The notes under the pieces: model-generated
What the model saw: only the letters and a program-made list of their open reading frames with translations
What the model was told of the DNA's origin: nothing
The model's database searches: none
Position numbers and translations under genes: made by a program
Source of the DNA: Streptomyces sp. 130
Lineage (GTDB): Bacteria > Actinomycetota > Actinomycetes > Streptomycetales > Streptomycetaceae
Assembly (NCBI RefSeq): GCF_007096885.1
Contig: NZ_VJNO01000050.1
Coordinates: 1 to 40,817, forward strand
DNA: 40,817 bases
Reading direction: 5' to 3'
Shown here: positions 31,271 to 38,044 of the stretch, piece by piece
Layout: every line of letters begins with the position of its first letter
Position numbering within the stretch: position 1 is the stretch's first letter

Positions 31271-32032
31271 TCAGGCCGGCAGCTTCATGAGCGCCACCGG
31301 GGCGGACGTCGGCCGCTCGGAACCGCCTGCCGGTTCCACGGTGACGCCCATGCCCGTGGCCCCGCCGACCGGGCCGTCCAGCAGCGTCGTGTACGTGGTC
31401 GAGGACGGGCCCGTGGCGCGCATCAGGCCCGCCGGGCGCATCGTTCCGCCGTCGTCGAACCACAGCTGGTACACCTTGCCGCTGGGCGCCTCGGCCAGCC
31501 CGGAGGCCAGGAACACCGCCCGGTCCTGACCGCGGGAGACCACCACCGTGCCCTGCGCCCCGCCCTTCAGCGCGCCGGACGCGGTCTTCGCGTCGGGCGC
31601 CGCGAGGACCCGGGCCACCTGCTCGGCGCGCAGCCGGGCCGCGTCGGCCTGCCGCTGGGCCTCGCGCGCCTCCTGGTGCTGCCACACGGCGATCCCGCCG
31701 AAGCCCGCCGCCGCGGCAAGGCACGCGGCCAGGGCGAACCGGGACCACCGGGCCGCGCCGCCTCGCCGGTCCGGTGAGCGCTCGCGACGGGGGAGGGCCG
31801 GCGGCTCCTGGCGTACGGTCGTGATCTCCCGGAGCACCCGCTCCCGCAGCTCCCGGGGGGCCGGCGCGGCGACGGCGAGGCCGAGGCGGGTCGCGGTCTC
31901 GGAGAGCTCGCGGACCTCGGTCGAGCAGGCCTCGCAGTCGCCCAGGTGCCGTTCGAAGTCCCGGCGTTCGCTGTCCGGCAGGGCGTGCAGAGCGTAGGCG
32001 CCCGTCAGTGTGTGCAGTCCGGCGTCGGTCAT
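31271..32032 (-). CDS. RskA-like anti-sigma factor
   Basis: A 253-residue single-pass membrane protein that should hold the adjacent sigma factor inactive. The N-terminal cytosolic domain carries the zinc anti-sigma motif H-x3-C-x2-C (His29, Cys33, Cys36 in RHLGDCEAC). One membrane helix follows (about 103-122, FALAACLAAAAGFGGIAVW), then an extracytoplasmic RskA-type domain (FLASGLAEAPSGKVYQLWFDDGG). ATG 32032 overlaps the sigma stop by 4 bases (ATGA), so the two are translationally coupled. Regulated proteolysis usually releases such sigma factors; the M50 protease in this window is one of several possible site-2 proteases. Confidence 0.93.
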   Translation of the reverse strand: MTDAGLHTLTGAYALHALPDSERRDFERHLGDCEACSTEVRELSETATRLGLAVAAPAPRELRERVLREITTVRQEPPALPRRERSPDRRGGAARWSRFALAACLAAAAGFGGIAVWQHQEAREAQRQADAARLRAEQVARVLAAPDAKTASGALKGGAQGTVVVSRGQDRAVFLASGLAEAPSGKVYQLWFDDGGTMRPAGLMRATGPSSTTYTTLLDGPVGGATGMGVTVEPAGGSERPTSAPVALMKLPA

Positions 32033-32613
32033 GAGGCCACCCCGAGGCAGTCGCGCATCCGGATCAGCCCGTCGCGCAGTCGAGTCTTGATCGTGCCGAG
32101 CGGCACCGCGAGGAGTTCGGCCACCTCGCGATAGGTGAGCCCCCGGTAGTACGCCAGGGTGACGGACTCCCGCTGGAGCTCGGACAGCGTCCGCATGCAG
32201 CGGCGCACCTGCTCGCGTTCCAGCCGGGCCTCCACCTGTTCGGTGACCTCGTCGAAGGCGGGCGTGCGGTCGAGCAGGGCGGCCTTGTGCTCGCGGGCGG
32301 CCGACGCCTGCGCCGAGCGCACCCGGTCCACGGCGCGGCGGTGGGCCAGGGTCAGCACCCAGTTCATGGCGCTGCCCCGGGCGGCCTGGAAACGGGACGC
32401 GGTGCGCCACACCTCCACCAGGACCTCCTGGGCGACCTCCTCCGACTGGGCGGGATCGCGCAGCACCCCGCGCACGAGCCCGAGCACCGGTCCGCTGACC
32501 GCGTCGTAGACCTGGGCGAACGCTTCCTGGTCGCCCCGGGCGACCTGGCCCATCAGCTCCTGGAGATCGGGCCCCGCCGAGGCCGTTCCGCTGATGTACA
32601 CGGCTTCCTTCAC
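32029..32613 (-). CDS. sigK: SigK-like ECF RNA polymerase sigma factor
   Basis: A 194-residue extracytoplasmic-function sigma factor. Region 2 is QEAFAQVYDAVSGPVLGLVRGVLRD through EEVAQEVLVEVWRTASRF and RGSAMNWVLTLAHRRAVDRVR. Region 4 is LSELQRESVTLAYYRGLTYREVAELLAVPLGTIKTRLRDGLIRMR, with the YYxGLTYREVAELL signature of the SigK/SigL group. GTG 32613 follows AAGGGA. Its own promoter (32651-32679) is of the SigK type, so it is probably autoregulated. Coupled to the RskA-like gene by a 4-base overlap. The symbol reflects family resemblance and promoter class, not proven orthology. Confidence 0.92.
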   Translation of the reverse strand: MKEAVYISGTASAGPDLQELMGQVARGDQEAFAQVYDAVSGPVLGLVRGVLRDPAQSEEVAQEVLVEVWRTASRFQAARGSAMNWVLTLAHRRAVDRVRSAQASAAREHKAALLDRTPAFDEVTEQVEARLEREQVRRCMRTLSELQRESVTLAYYRGLTYREVAELLAVPLGTIKTRLRDGLIRMRDCLGVAS

Positions 32614-32650
32614 GCGGGGTTCCCTTCGATGGTCATCGCTCTCCGGGAGT

Positions 32651-32679
32651 GATTCGGAGCCGGTGCCCGGGCGGATTGG
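32651..32679 (-). promoter_or_regulatory. SigK-type promoter of the sigma/anti-sigma operon
   Basis: On the minus strand: CCAATCC (32679-32673), 15 bases, CCGAATC (32657-32651), about 38 bases before the GTG. Spacing and both boxes equal those at 31001-31029, and the flanking GGCT before the -10 is shared as well. Confidence 0.82.
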
Positions 32680-32720
32680 CCGGAAGCCGGAGATCCTTCC
32701 ACGTCTTCGAGCACGGCACG

Positions 32721-32761
32721 CCGACCGCTGCCCCCTGGCCCCGTCAGGGGGCAGCGGTCGG
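32721..32761 (-). terminator. Terminator of the membrane-protein gene
   Basis: Perfect 16-base stem (32721-32736 and 32746-32761) with a 9-base loop. It lies 15 bases after the stop of the minus-strand gene at 32776 and insulates the sigma operon. Confidence 0.9.
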
Positions 32762-32775
32762 GCAACGCCGACGGC

Positions 32776-33759
32776 TCACCGCCCGGACGGCACCGGATCG
32801 GTCGCCCTGTCCGCCCCGCCCGACGGTCCGCAAGCCCGTTCCCCGGCCGGGCGCAGTGCGGCGTACGCGCCCGCCGCCGTCGCCGCGGCCAGGAGCGCGG
32901 CACAGGCGAGGGTCACCCCGTCCGGGTGGATCAGCGGCTGCCCCCGCAACGCCTGCCACAGCACCAGGGCGACGAGTCCCGCGTACGCACCGCAGGCGAC
33001 CCGCGTCAGCCGCAGTCGCACCCGCGCGTCCCGCAGCCGGCGGAACCGGGGGGCCAGCGCCACGAGGGCGAGCAGGAACAGCGGGAGGATCTGGAGCGCG
33101 TGCATCCCCACGAAATGCGGAACGCGCAGGTCGCCGCCGGTCGTGGACCACCCGGTGAACGGCATCGAGGGGCCGCCGTCCGGGACGCCGACCGCGTGGG
33201 CGCCGAGCACATCGGCCGTGCCCCGCCGGTCGGCCGCGCGCTGCTCGGCGGTCGGCCGGGTCATCAGGAAGCCGACACCCGCCCCCGCGAGCGCCAGGAA
33301 GACGCCGGCGCGGATCGCCAGGGCCGAGGCGCGGTCCGCGATCCGGGTGCGCAGCAGCAGGACGCCGATGACCAGCGTGCCCGCCCACAGCACGACCACG
33401 GTGGCGCCCATCACCTGGAACAGCGCGTTGTCGAACGGTGTGGCGACGTTGAAGTGGCTCCGCTTCCCCCGGATCACCTGCCCGGTGATGATCACCATCT
33501 CGCCCAGACTGGCGAGGGCGACGACCGTCCCGGCCCATCGGCCGACGCGCCGGCCCCGGTCGGCCAGTGTCAGCATCCAGGCCAGCGAGAGCGCGTACGC
33601 GACGAACGACACCGAGAACTTGAAGGGCTTGGCCCAGATCGCCGCGCCCGCCAGGACCCGGTCGTCGGTCAGCAGACCGACCCCCGAGACCACGGTCATC
33701 ACGGCCATCGCGGCGGCGAAGAGGACTAACGGGCGGTGCCAGGTACGCCATTGAGGCAT
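32776..33759 (-). CDS. Multi-pass membrane protein of unknown function
   Basis: No function recognised. The 327-residue protein has about eight predicted membrane helices. Notable segments are AIWAKPFKFSVSFVAYALSLAWML, GQVIRGKRSHFNVATPFDNALFQVMGATVV with a conserved-looking charged loop, and LRVPHFVGMHALQILPLFLLALV, where His residues next to membrane helices could bind haem or metal. The C-terminal 30 residues are hydrophilic. ATG 33759. It is divergent from a MerR-type regulator gene, with repeats between them, so it is probably that regulator's target. It lies upstream of but is separated by a terminator from the sigma gene. Confidence 0.85.
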   Translation of the reverse strand: MPQWRTWHRPLVLFAAAMAVMTVVSGVGLLTDDRVLAGAAIWAKPFKFSVSFVAYALSLAWMLTLADRGRRVGRWAGTVVALASLGEMVIITGQVIRGKRSHFNVATPFDNALFQVMGATVVVLWAGTLVIGVLLLRTRIADRASALAIRAGVFLALAGAGVGFLMTRPTAEQRAADRRGTADVLGAHAVGVPDGGPSMPFTGWSTTGGDLRVPHFVGMHALQILPLFLLALVALAPRFRRLRDARVRLRLTRVACGAYAGLVALVLWQALRGQPLIHPDGVTLACAALLAAATAAGAYAALRPAGERACGPSGGADRATDPVPSGR

Positions 33760-33795
33760 GAGTATCCCCCCTGGAGACTCGATCGGTCATGGATG

Positions 33796-33847
33796 TATGG
33801 ATAGTGGATAGTGGTGCTTACTACTACCCGTAGGCGAACTATCTATG
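33796..33847. promoter_or_regulatory. Repeat-rich divergent regulatory region between membrane protein and MerR genes
   Basis: Arms TATGGATAGT (33796-33805) and ACTATCTATG (33838-33847) form an inverted repeat with one mismatch. GGATAGT is directly repeated within the left side, and CTAC-TACCC-GTAG is a smaller dyad between them. A/T content is high for this genome. It is a likely binding region for the adjacent MerR-family protein. Confidence 0.5.
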
Positions 33848-33886
33848 ATGGAAGTCGAGTTGGCAAGCGAAGGGAGCGAACGCACG

Positions 33887-34558
33887 GTGCGTATGGGCGA
33901 GTTGAGCCGCAGGTCCGGGGTGCCGGTACCGACGATCAAGTTCTACGTACGGGAGGGACTGCTGCCCGCCGGCCGGCTGACGAGCCCCAACCAGGCGAGT
34001 TACGACGAGGGACACGAGCGCAGGCTGCGGCTGATCCGCGCCCTGCTCGACGTCGGCAAGCTCCCGCTGTCGGCCATCGGGGAAATACTGCGGGTCGTGG
34101 ACGACCCCGCCCAGCCGGTCCACAAGGTCCTCGGGGTGGCCGCCGCCCGGCTCGACGCGTCGTCAGCCGACGAGCCGGGGCCCGAGCTGGCCGGGGCCCG
34201 CGAAGAGGTGGCGGAGCTGCTGGAGCGCAGGGGTTGGCGCGCCGGGCCCGGCAGCGCGGGCGCGGAGTCCCTCGCCGAGGTGCTGGTCGCGCTGCGCCGC
34301 GCCGGGCACGGCGCCTTCATCGACCTGCTCGACGCGTACGCGGACGCCGCCGAGCAGATCGCGCGGGTGGACCTCGCCTACGTCAGGAACAGGGTGGCGC
34401 GGGAGGACCTGGTGGAGAGCGTGGTCGTCGGCACGGTCCTGGGCGAGGCGATGTTCGGCGCGCTGCGGAGGCTCGCGCACGCGGAGGCGTCGGCGCGCAC
34501 GTACGAGGACGGCCGGCCGCCGGGGGAGGGCGCGCCGGGGGAGGCCGACCCGGACTGA
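33887..34558 (+). CDS. MerR-family transcriptional regulator
   Basis: A 223-residue regulator. The N-terminal winged helix begins at once: MGELSRRSGVPVPTIKFYVREGLLPAGRLTSPNQASYDEGHERRLRLIRALLD (about 3-56). The following helix LPLSAIGEILRVVDD is the dimerisation coil. The C-terminal 140 residues form an all-helical effector domain that I cannot assign, with no metal-type cysteines. GTG 33887 is chosen for GAAGGGAG upstream and because MerR proteins start at this point; ATG codons at 33845/33848 lie in the inverted repeat. It is divergent from the membrane-protein gene. Confidence 0.9.
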   Translation: MRMGELSRRSGVPVPTIKFYVREGLLPAGRLTSPNQASYDEGHERRLRLIRALLDVGKLPLSAIGEILRVVDDPAQPVHKVLGVAAARLDASSADEPGPELAGAREEVAELLERRGWRAGPGSAGAESLAEVLVALRRAGHGAFIDLLDAYADAAEQIARVDLAYVRNRVAREDLVESVVVGTVLGEAMFGALRRLAHAEASARTYEDGRPPGEGAPGEADPD

Positions 34559-34605
34559 GGTCGCTCCGGGCGGGGCCGTGCCGGGTGAGACGCCTCGGCA
34601 GGGGG

Positions 34606-34695
34606 CTTCTCGGTCCGGGGCTTCTCCATACGTGCCTTCTCCGTACGGGACTTCTCGGTCCGGGGCTTCTCCGTACGTGCCTTCTCCGGGCGGCG
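34606..34695. repeat. 15-base tandem repeat, six copies
   Basis: Six consecutive 15-base units beginning CTTCTC (34606, 34621, 34636, 34651, 34666, 34681). They differ by a few bases, with units 1 and 4 identical. They lie in the 267-base gap after the MerR gene. Because 15 is a multiple of three, all frames stay open, but no supported gene covers them. Confidence 0.9.
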
Positions 34696-34778
34696 TCGCG
34701 TCGGAGGGATGGCCGCCGGCCCGGTCCGTGTCACCGGCGGTGGCCGGGGGAGCCGCCGGGGGCCGGGGCCCGGGACCG

Positions 34779-34809
34779 CTGTGCCCCGGTCCGCCGGACC
34801 GGGGCACAG
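34779..34809. terminator. Bidirectional terminator between MerR and siderophore-interacting genes
   Basis: Perfect 14-base stem (34779-34792 and 34796-34809) with GCC loop, 16 bases from the stop of the minus-strand gene at 34826. It also closes the plus-strand MerR transcript. Confidence 0.9.
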
Positions 34810-34825
34810 GGGAGCGTACGAGAGG

Positions 34826-35668
34826 TCAGGCCGCGCTCTCCTGCTCGCGCTCCACCTGCTCGTTCCACTGGCGCTTGACGGAGCGCCACGCCTCGTCGTC
34901 GTGGCCCAGGCGCCAGTAGCCGGAGATCGACAGCTGGGAGGCCGGTACCCCGCGCTCAAGGCGCAGGTGGCGGCGGATCTCCTTGACGAAGCCCGCCTCG
35001 CCGTGCACGAACGCCTGCACCCGGCCGGGCGGGAACTCCAGCTCCCTCACCGCCTCGGTGAGCGCCTCGCCCACCGGGCGGCCGGCCCGGTGCAGCCAGG
35101 TGACGGCCACCCCGTCCGGCGTGGCGATCTTCTGCTCCTCGGCCGCGTCCGCCACCTCGACGAACGCGTGCACCACCGCACCCGCCGGCATCTGCTCCAG
35201 CGCGGCGGCGACGGCCGGCAGCGCGCTCTCGTCGCCCGCCAGCAGGTGCCAGTCCGCCGAGGCGTCGGGGGCGTAACCGCCACCGGGGCCCAGGAACGTC
35301 ACCTGGTCGCCCGGCTGCGCGCCCGCCGCCCAGGGGCCGGCGAGGCCCTCGTCGCCGTGCACCACGAAGTCGATCGCCAGCTCCCGGGCGGCCGGGTCCC
35401 AGGAACGCACCGTGTAGGTACGGGTGGTGGGCCACAGCTCCCGGGGGTACTCCTCGCGGATGCGGGCCACGTCGAAGGGGTGGGCGTAGTCCGCGCCCTC
35501 GGGGGCGAAGCACAGCTTGACGTAATGGTCGGTGAAGCCCGCGAGCGCGAACTCGGCGAGACCGTCGCCGCCGAGCACCACCCGGATCATGTGCGGGGTG
35601 ATCTGCTCGGTGCGCAGGACCTGCGCACCCTGAGCCTTCGGTGCCCGCCGCTCCGGTCGTTCTGCCAC
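34826..35668 (-). CDS. Siderophore-interacting protein (FAD/NAD(P)H ferric-siderophore reductase)
   Basis: A 280-residue cytosolic flavoprotein of the SIP/ViuB family that releases iron from imported ferric siderophores by reduction. FAD is bound by RTYTVRSWD, and the NAD(P)H domain begins at WHLLAGDESALPAVAAALEQMP. The C-terminal SGYWRLGHDDEAWRSVKRQW is the SIP signature. GTG 35668 follows AGGGAGCAG. A longer frame extends to 35734 but would run close to the iron box. An IdeR/DmdR-type box (35720-35738) lies about 52 bases upstream, so the gene should be repressed by iron. Confidence 0.95.
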   Translation of the reverse strand: MAERPERRAPKAQGAQVLRTEQITPHMIRVVLGGDGLAEFALAGFTDHYVKLCFAPEGADYAHPFDVARIREEYPRELWPTTRTYTVRSWDPAARELAIDFVVHGDEGLAGPWAAGAQPGDQVTFLGPGGGYAPDASADWHLLAGDESALPAVAAALEQMPAGAVVHAFVEVADAAEEQKIATPDGVAVTWLHRAGRPVGEALTEAVRELEFPPGRVQAFVHGEAGFVKEIRRHLRLERGVPASQLSISGYWRLGHDDEAWRSVKRQWNEQVEREQESAA

Positions 35669-35719
35669 GAGATCTGCTCCCTGCTGCCGGAATTGGAGAC
35701 CGTCGACCGACGCCGAGAT

Positions 35720-35738
35720 CGGCCTTAGGGTCACCTAA
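35720..35738. promoter_or_regulatory. Iron box (IdeR/DmdR1-type operator)
   Basis: The right 14 bases, TTAGGGTCACCTAA, match the Streptomyces iron box consensus (ending TTAGGCTCACCTAA) at 13 positions. The outer left half (CGGCC) does not match. It lies directly upstream of the siderophore-interacting gene. Confidence 0.78.
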
Positions 35739-35747
35739 CTTAACACC

Positions 35748-36671
35748 TCAGGGCCGCAGTGCGGAGTGGAGGCGCTGGAGGGCTCCGCCCAGCCCCCACC
35801 GGGTCGCGAGCGCGTCGAGCGCGGCCGGATCGCGGGGCGCGGCGGGCAGCGCCGGGTCGAAGTCCGGCAGCGGTACGTCGGCGGCGACCCGCACGACCTT
35901 CGGCGCGACGGCCACATAGGCGCGGGCCTCGTCGAGCCGCTTCCGCTGCGAGGGCGTCAGCTTCGCCGCCGGATCGTCCACCGCCGCCATGATCCCGGCC
36001 AGGTCACCGAAGGCGTCGAGCAGCTTCGCCGCCGTCTTCTCGCCGATCCCGGGCACCCCCGGCAGCCCGTCGCTCGGGTCACCGCGCAGCAGCGCCAGGT
36101 CCGCGTACCCCCGGCCGTCCACCCCGTACTTCTCGCGCAGCCACGCCTCGTCCGTCACCTGGAGCGTGCCGACCCCCTTCAGCGGGTAGAGCACCCGCAC
36201 CCCGCGGGCGTCGTCCACCAGCTGGTACAGGTCCCGGTCGCCGGTGACGATGTCCACCGGGCCGGCCGCCCGCCCGGTCAGCGTGCCGATGACGTCGTCC
36301 GCCTCGTACCCCTCGGCGCCGACCCGGGCGATGCCCAGCGCGTCCAGCACGTCCGCGATGACCGGCACCTGCGGGGCCAGCGTGTCCGGGGTCTCCTCCT
36401 CGTCGGGCACGCCCGCCCCGGTCTCGGCCGCCACCCGGTGCGCCTTGTACGTGGGGATGAGGTCGACCCGCCACTGCGGGCGCCAGTCCGCGTCCCAGCA
36501 GGCGACGAGGTCGTCCGGCCGGTGGTCCTGCACGAGGCGGCCGATGAAGTCCAGCAGTCCGCGCACGGCGTTGACCGGGGTGCCGTCCGGCGCGCGCACC
36601 GAGTCGGGCACGCCGAAGTAGGCGCGGAAGTAGAGGGAAGCGGTGTCGAGGAGCATCAGGCGTCGCGTCAC
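35748..36671 (-). CDS. 5'-3' exonuclease (Pol I-type PIN/H3TH domain)
   Basis: A 307-residue stand-alone relative of the 5'-nuclease domain of DNA polymerase I, expected to remove flaps and RNA primers. Metal-binding carboxylates are in LMLLDTASLYFRAYFG (Asp9), ACWDADWRPQWR, YEADDVIGTL and DIVTGDRDLYQL. The helix-3-turn-helix follows: GDPSDGLPGVPGIGEKTAAKLL. GTG 36671 is chosen because it lies 6 bases after a -10-like box and because family members start MTRRLMLLD; ATG 36656 is an alternative. A homologue lies next to helY in M. tuberculosis. The promoter resembles the RecA-NDp class. Confidence 0.94.
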   Translation of the reverse strand: MTRRLMLLDTASLYFRAYFGVPDSVRAPDGTPVNAVRGLLDFIGRLVQDHRPDDLVACWDADWRPQWRVDLIPTYKAHRVAAETGAGVPDEEETPDTLAPQVPVIADVLDALGIARVGAEGYEADDVIGTLTGRAAGPVDIVTGDRDLYQLVDDARGVRVLYPLKGVGTLQVTDEAWLREKYGVDGRGYADLALLRGDPSDGLPGVPGIGEKTAAKLLDAFGDLAGIMAAVDDPAAKLTPSQRKRLDEARAYVAVAPKVVRVAADVPLPDFDPALPAAPRDPAALDALATRWGLGGALQRLHSALRP

Positions 36672-36677
36672 ACGCCG

Positions 36678-36700
36678 ATGATGCCGCACGGCACCGACAG
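36678..36700 (-). promoter_or_regulatory. RecA-NDp-like promoter of the 5'-3' exonuclease gene
   Basis: On the minus strand: CTGTCGGTG-N8-CATCAT. The upstream block matches tTGTCRGTG at 8 of 9 positions and spacing is exact. The -10 keeps A at position 2 and T at position 6 but has C in place of T at position 1. GTG 36671 follows after 6 bases, the leaderless distance. Confidence 0.5.
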
Positions 36701-36862
36701 CGGCCGTCGCGGACGCGGTTCCCGGAAAGCCAGGGCGATTTATGTGATCCAGGCCACTGATGTGTTTGCTCCGAGTAAGCCGGGGCAGGCGCGCCATCGG
36801 AGCGGACCACGTCGCATTTTCAACTAATGCACGTGCCATGCGGACGGAATCCGTGCCGCTCC

Positions 36863-36891
36863 ACGGTCTGCCGGCGGGGGTGGCAGACCGT
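36863..36891 (+). promoter_or_regulatory. Perfect hairpin in the leader of the betaine-type ABC operon
   Basis: ACGGTCTGCC (36863-36872), 9-base loop, GGCAGACCGT (36882-36891), followed by TCTCGG. It ends 25 bases before the start codon. It could be an operator dyad, an attenuator or part of a structured leader. A smaller palindrome, ACGGAATCCGT, lies just before it. Confidence 0.5.
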
Positions 36892-36916
36892 TCTCGGTTC
36901 AACGCGTGAGGTGTAT

Positions 36917-38044
36917 GTGTCCAGGCTGCAGGCCGAGCACTTGTACAAAGTGTTCGGCAGACGACCCGATCAAGCCGTGCAGAAGCTGCGGAGCGGCACC
37001 GGCCGCGACGCCCTGCGCGCCGACGGAACCACCGCGGCGGTGATCGACGCGTCGTTCACCGTCGAACCGGGCCAGATCTTCGTCGTGATGGGTCTGTCCG
37101 GCTCGGGCAAGTCCACGCTGCTGCGCATGCTCAACGGCCTGCTGGAGCCCACCTCCGGCCAGGTGCTCTTCGACGGCCAGGACCTGACCGCCCTGAGCCC
37201 CGCCGAGCTCCGCCACGTCCGTTCCACCAAGATCAGCATGGTGTTCCAGCACTTCGCGCTCTTCCCCCACCGGAGCGTCCTGGAGAACGCCGCGTACGGC
37301 CTGGAGGTGCAGGGCGTCCCGCGCGCCGAGCGGAACCGCCGCGCCACCGAGGCGCTGGAGCTGACCGGCCTGGCCGGCTGGGAGAAGTCCTGGCCCGACG
37401 AGCTGTCCGGCGGCATGCAGCAGCGCGTGGGCCTCGCCCGCGCGCTCGCCACCGACGCCGACCTGCTCCTGATGGACGAGTCCTTCAGCGCGCTCGACCC
37501 GCTGATCCGCCGCGACATGCAGGACCAGCTCCTGGAGCTGCAGAAGCGGCTGAAGAAGACCATCGTCTTCATCACCCACGACCTCAACGAGGCCATGCGC
37601 CTCGGCGACCGCATCGCCGTGATGCGCGACGGCGAGATAGTCCAGCTCGGCACCGCCGAGGACATCCTCGTCACCCCGGCCAACGAGTACGTCGCCTCCT
37701 TCACCCAGGACGTGGACCGTGCCCGGGTGCTGACCGCCGGCGCGATCATGGCCGAGCCGGACACCGTCATCGGCACGCTCTGCGACCAGGGCAAGGAGAT
37801 CCGGAACACCGACGACGTGCTGCGGGCCACCCCGGCCGAGGTCACCGAGTCCACGCCGATCATCGAGCTGTTCACGCCCTGCTCGCAGAGCCGGGTCGCG
37901 GTGGCCGTGACCGACGGCAAGGGCGATCTCCTCGGCGTCGTGCCCCGCGAGCGGCTGCTCGCCGTGCTCGGCGAGCCGATGACCCCCGCCGGGGCTCCCC
38001 AGGACGCCGCCGCGACGACCCCGAAGAAGGTGGCCGGTGTTTAG
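36917..38044 (+). CDS. Glycine betaine/proline-type ABC transporter ATPase (OpuAA/ProV family)
   Basis: A 375-residue ATPase that powers osmolyte uptake. Walker A is GLSGSGKS, the Q-loop is MVFQHFALFPHRSV, the ABC signature LSGGMQQRVGLARAL, Walker B LLLMDESFSALDP and the switch His FITHDLNEAMRLGD. The N-terminal RLQAEHLYKVFGRRPDQAVQKL is typical of OpuAA/ProV. The C-terminal ~100 residues form a CBS-like regulatory region (about 285-355), which in relatives senses ionic strength or cyclic di-AMP. GTG 36917 is chosen with GAGG 5 bases upstream; GTG 36911 is also in frame. The stop overlaps the start of the permease gene by 8 bases. Confidence 0.95.
   Translation: MSRLQAEHLYKVFGRRPDQAVQKLRSGTGRDALRADGTTAAVIDASFTVEPGQIFVVMGLSGSGKSTLLRMLNGLLEPTSGQVLFDGQDLTALSPAELRHVRSTKISMVFQHFALFPHRSVLENAAYGLEVQGVPRAERNRRATEALELTGLAGWEKSWPDELSGGMQQRVGLARALATDADLLLMDESFSALDPLIRRDMQDQLLELQKRLKKTIVFITHDLNEAMRLGDRIAVMRDGEIVQLGTAEDILVTPANEYVASFTQDVDRARVLTAGAIMAEPDTVIGTLCDQGKEIRNTDDVLRATPAEVTESTPIIELFTPCSQSRVAVAVTDGKGDLLGVVPRERLLAVLGEPMTPAGAPQDAAATTPKKVAGV

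Noticed and set aside
34578..34919. Plus-strand gene covering the 15-base repeats
   Set aside because: The frame runs through a terminator and into the antiparallel siderophore gene, has no ribosome site and encodes only repeat-derived low-complexity sequence.
36750..36790. SigB/SigH-type promoter (GTTT ... GGGTA) before the transporter
   Set aside because: GTTT and GGGCAG occur at suitable spacing but the -10 is poor and such matches are frequent.
36702..36916. Cyclic di-AMP (ydaO) riboswitch before the osmolyte transporter
   Set aside because: The operon type makes it attractive, but the conserved core blocks I would expect are not present; only a simple hairpin and short palindromes can be supported.
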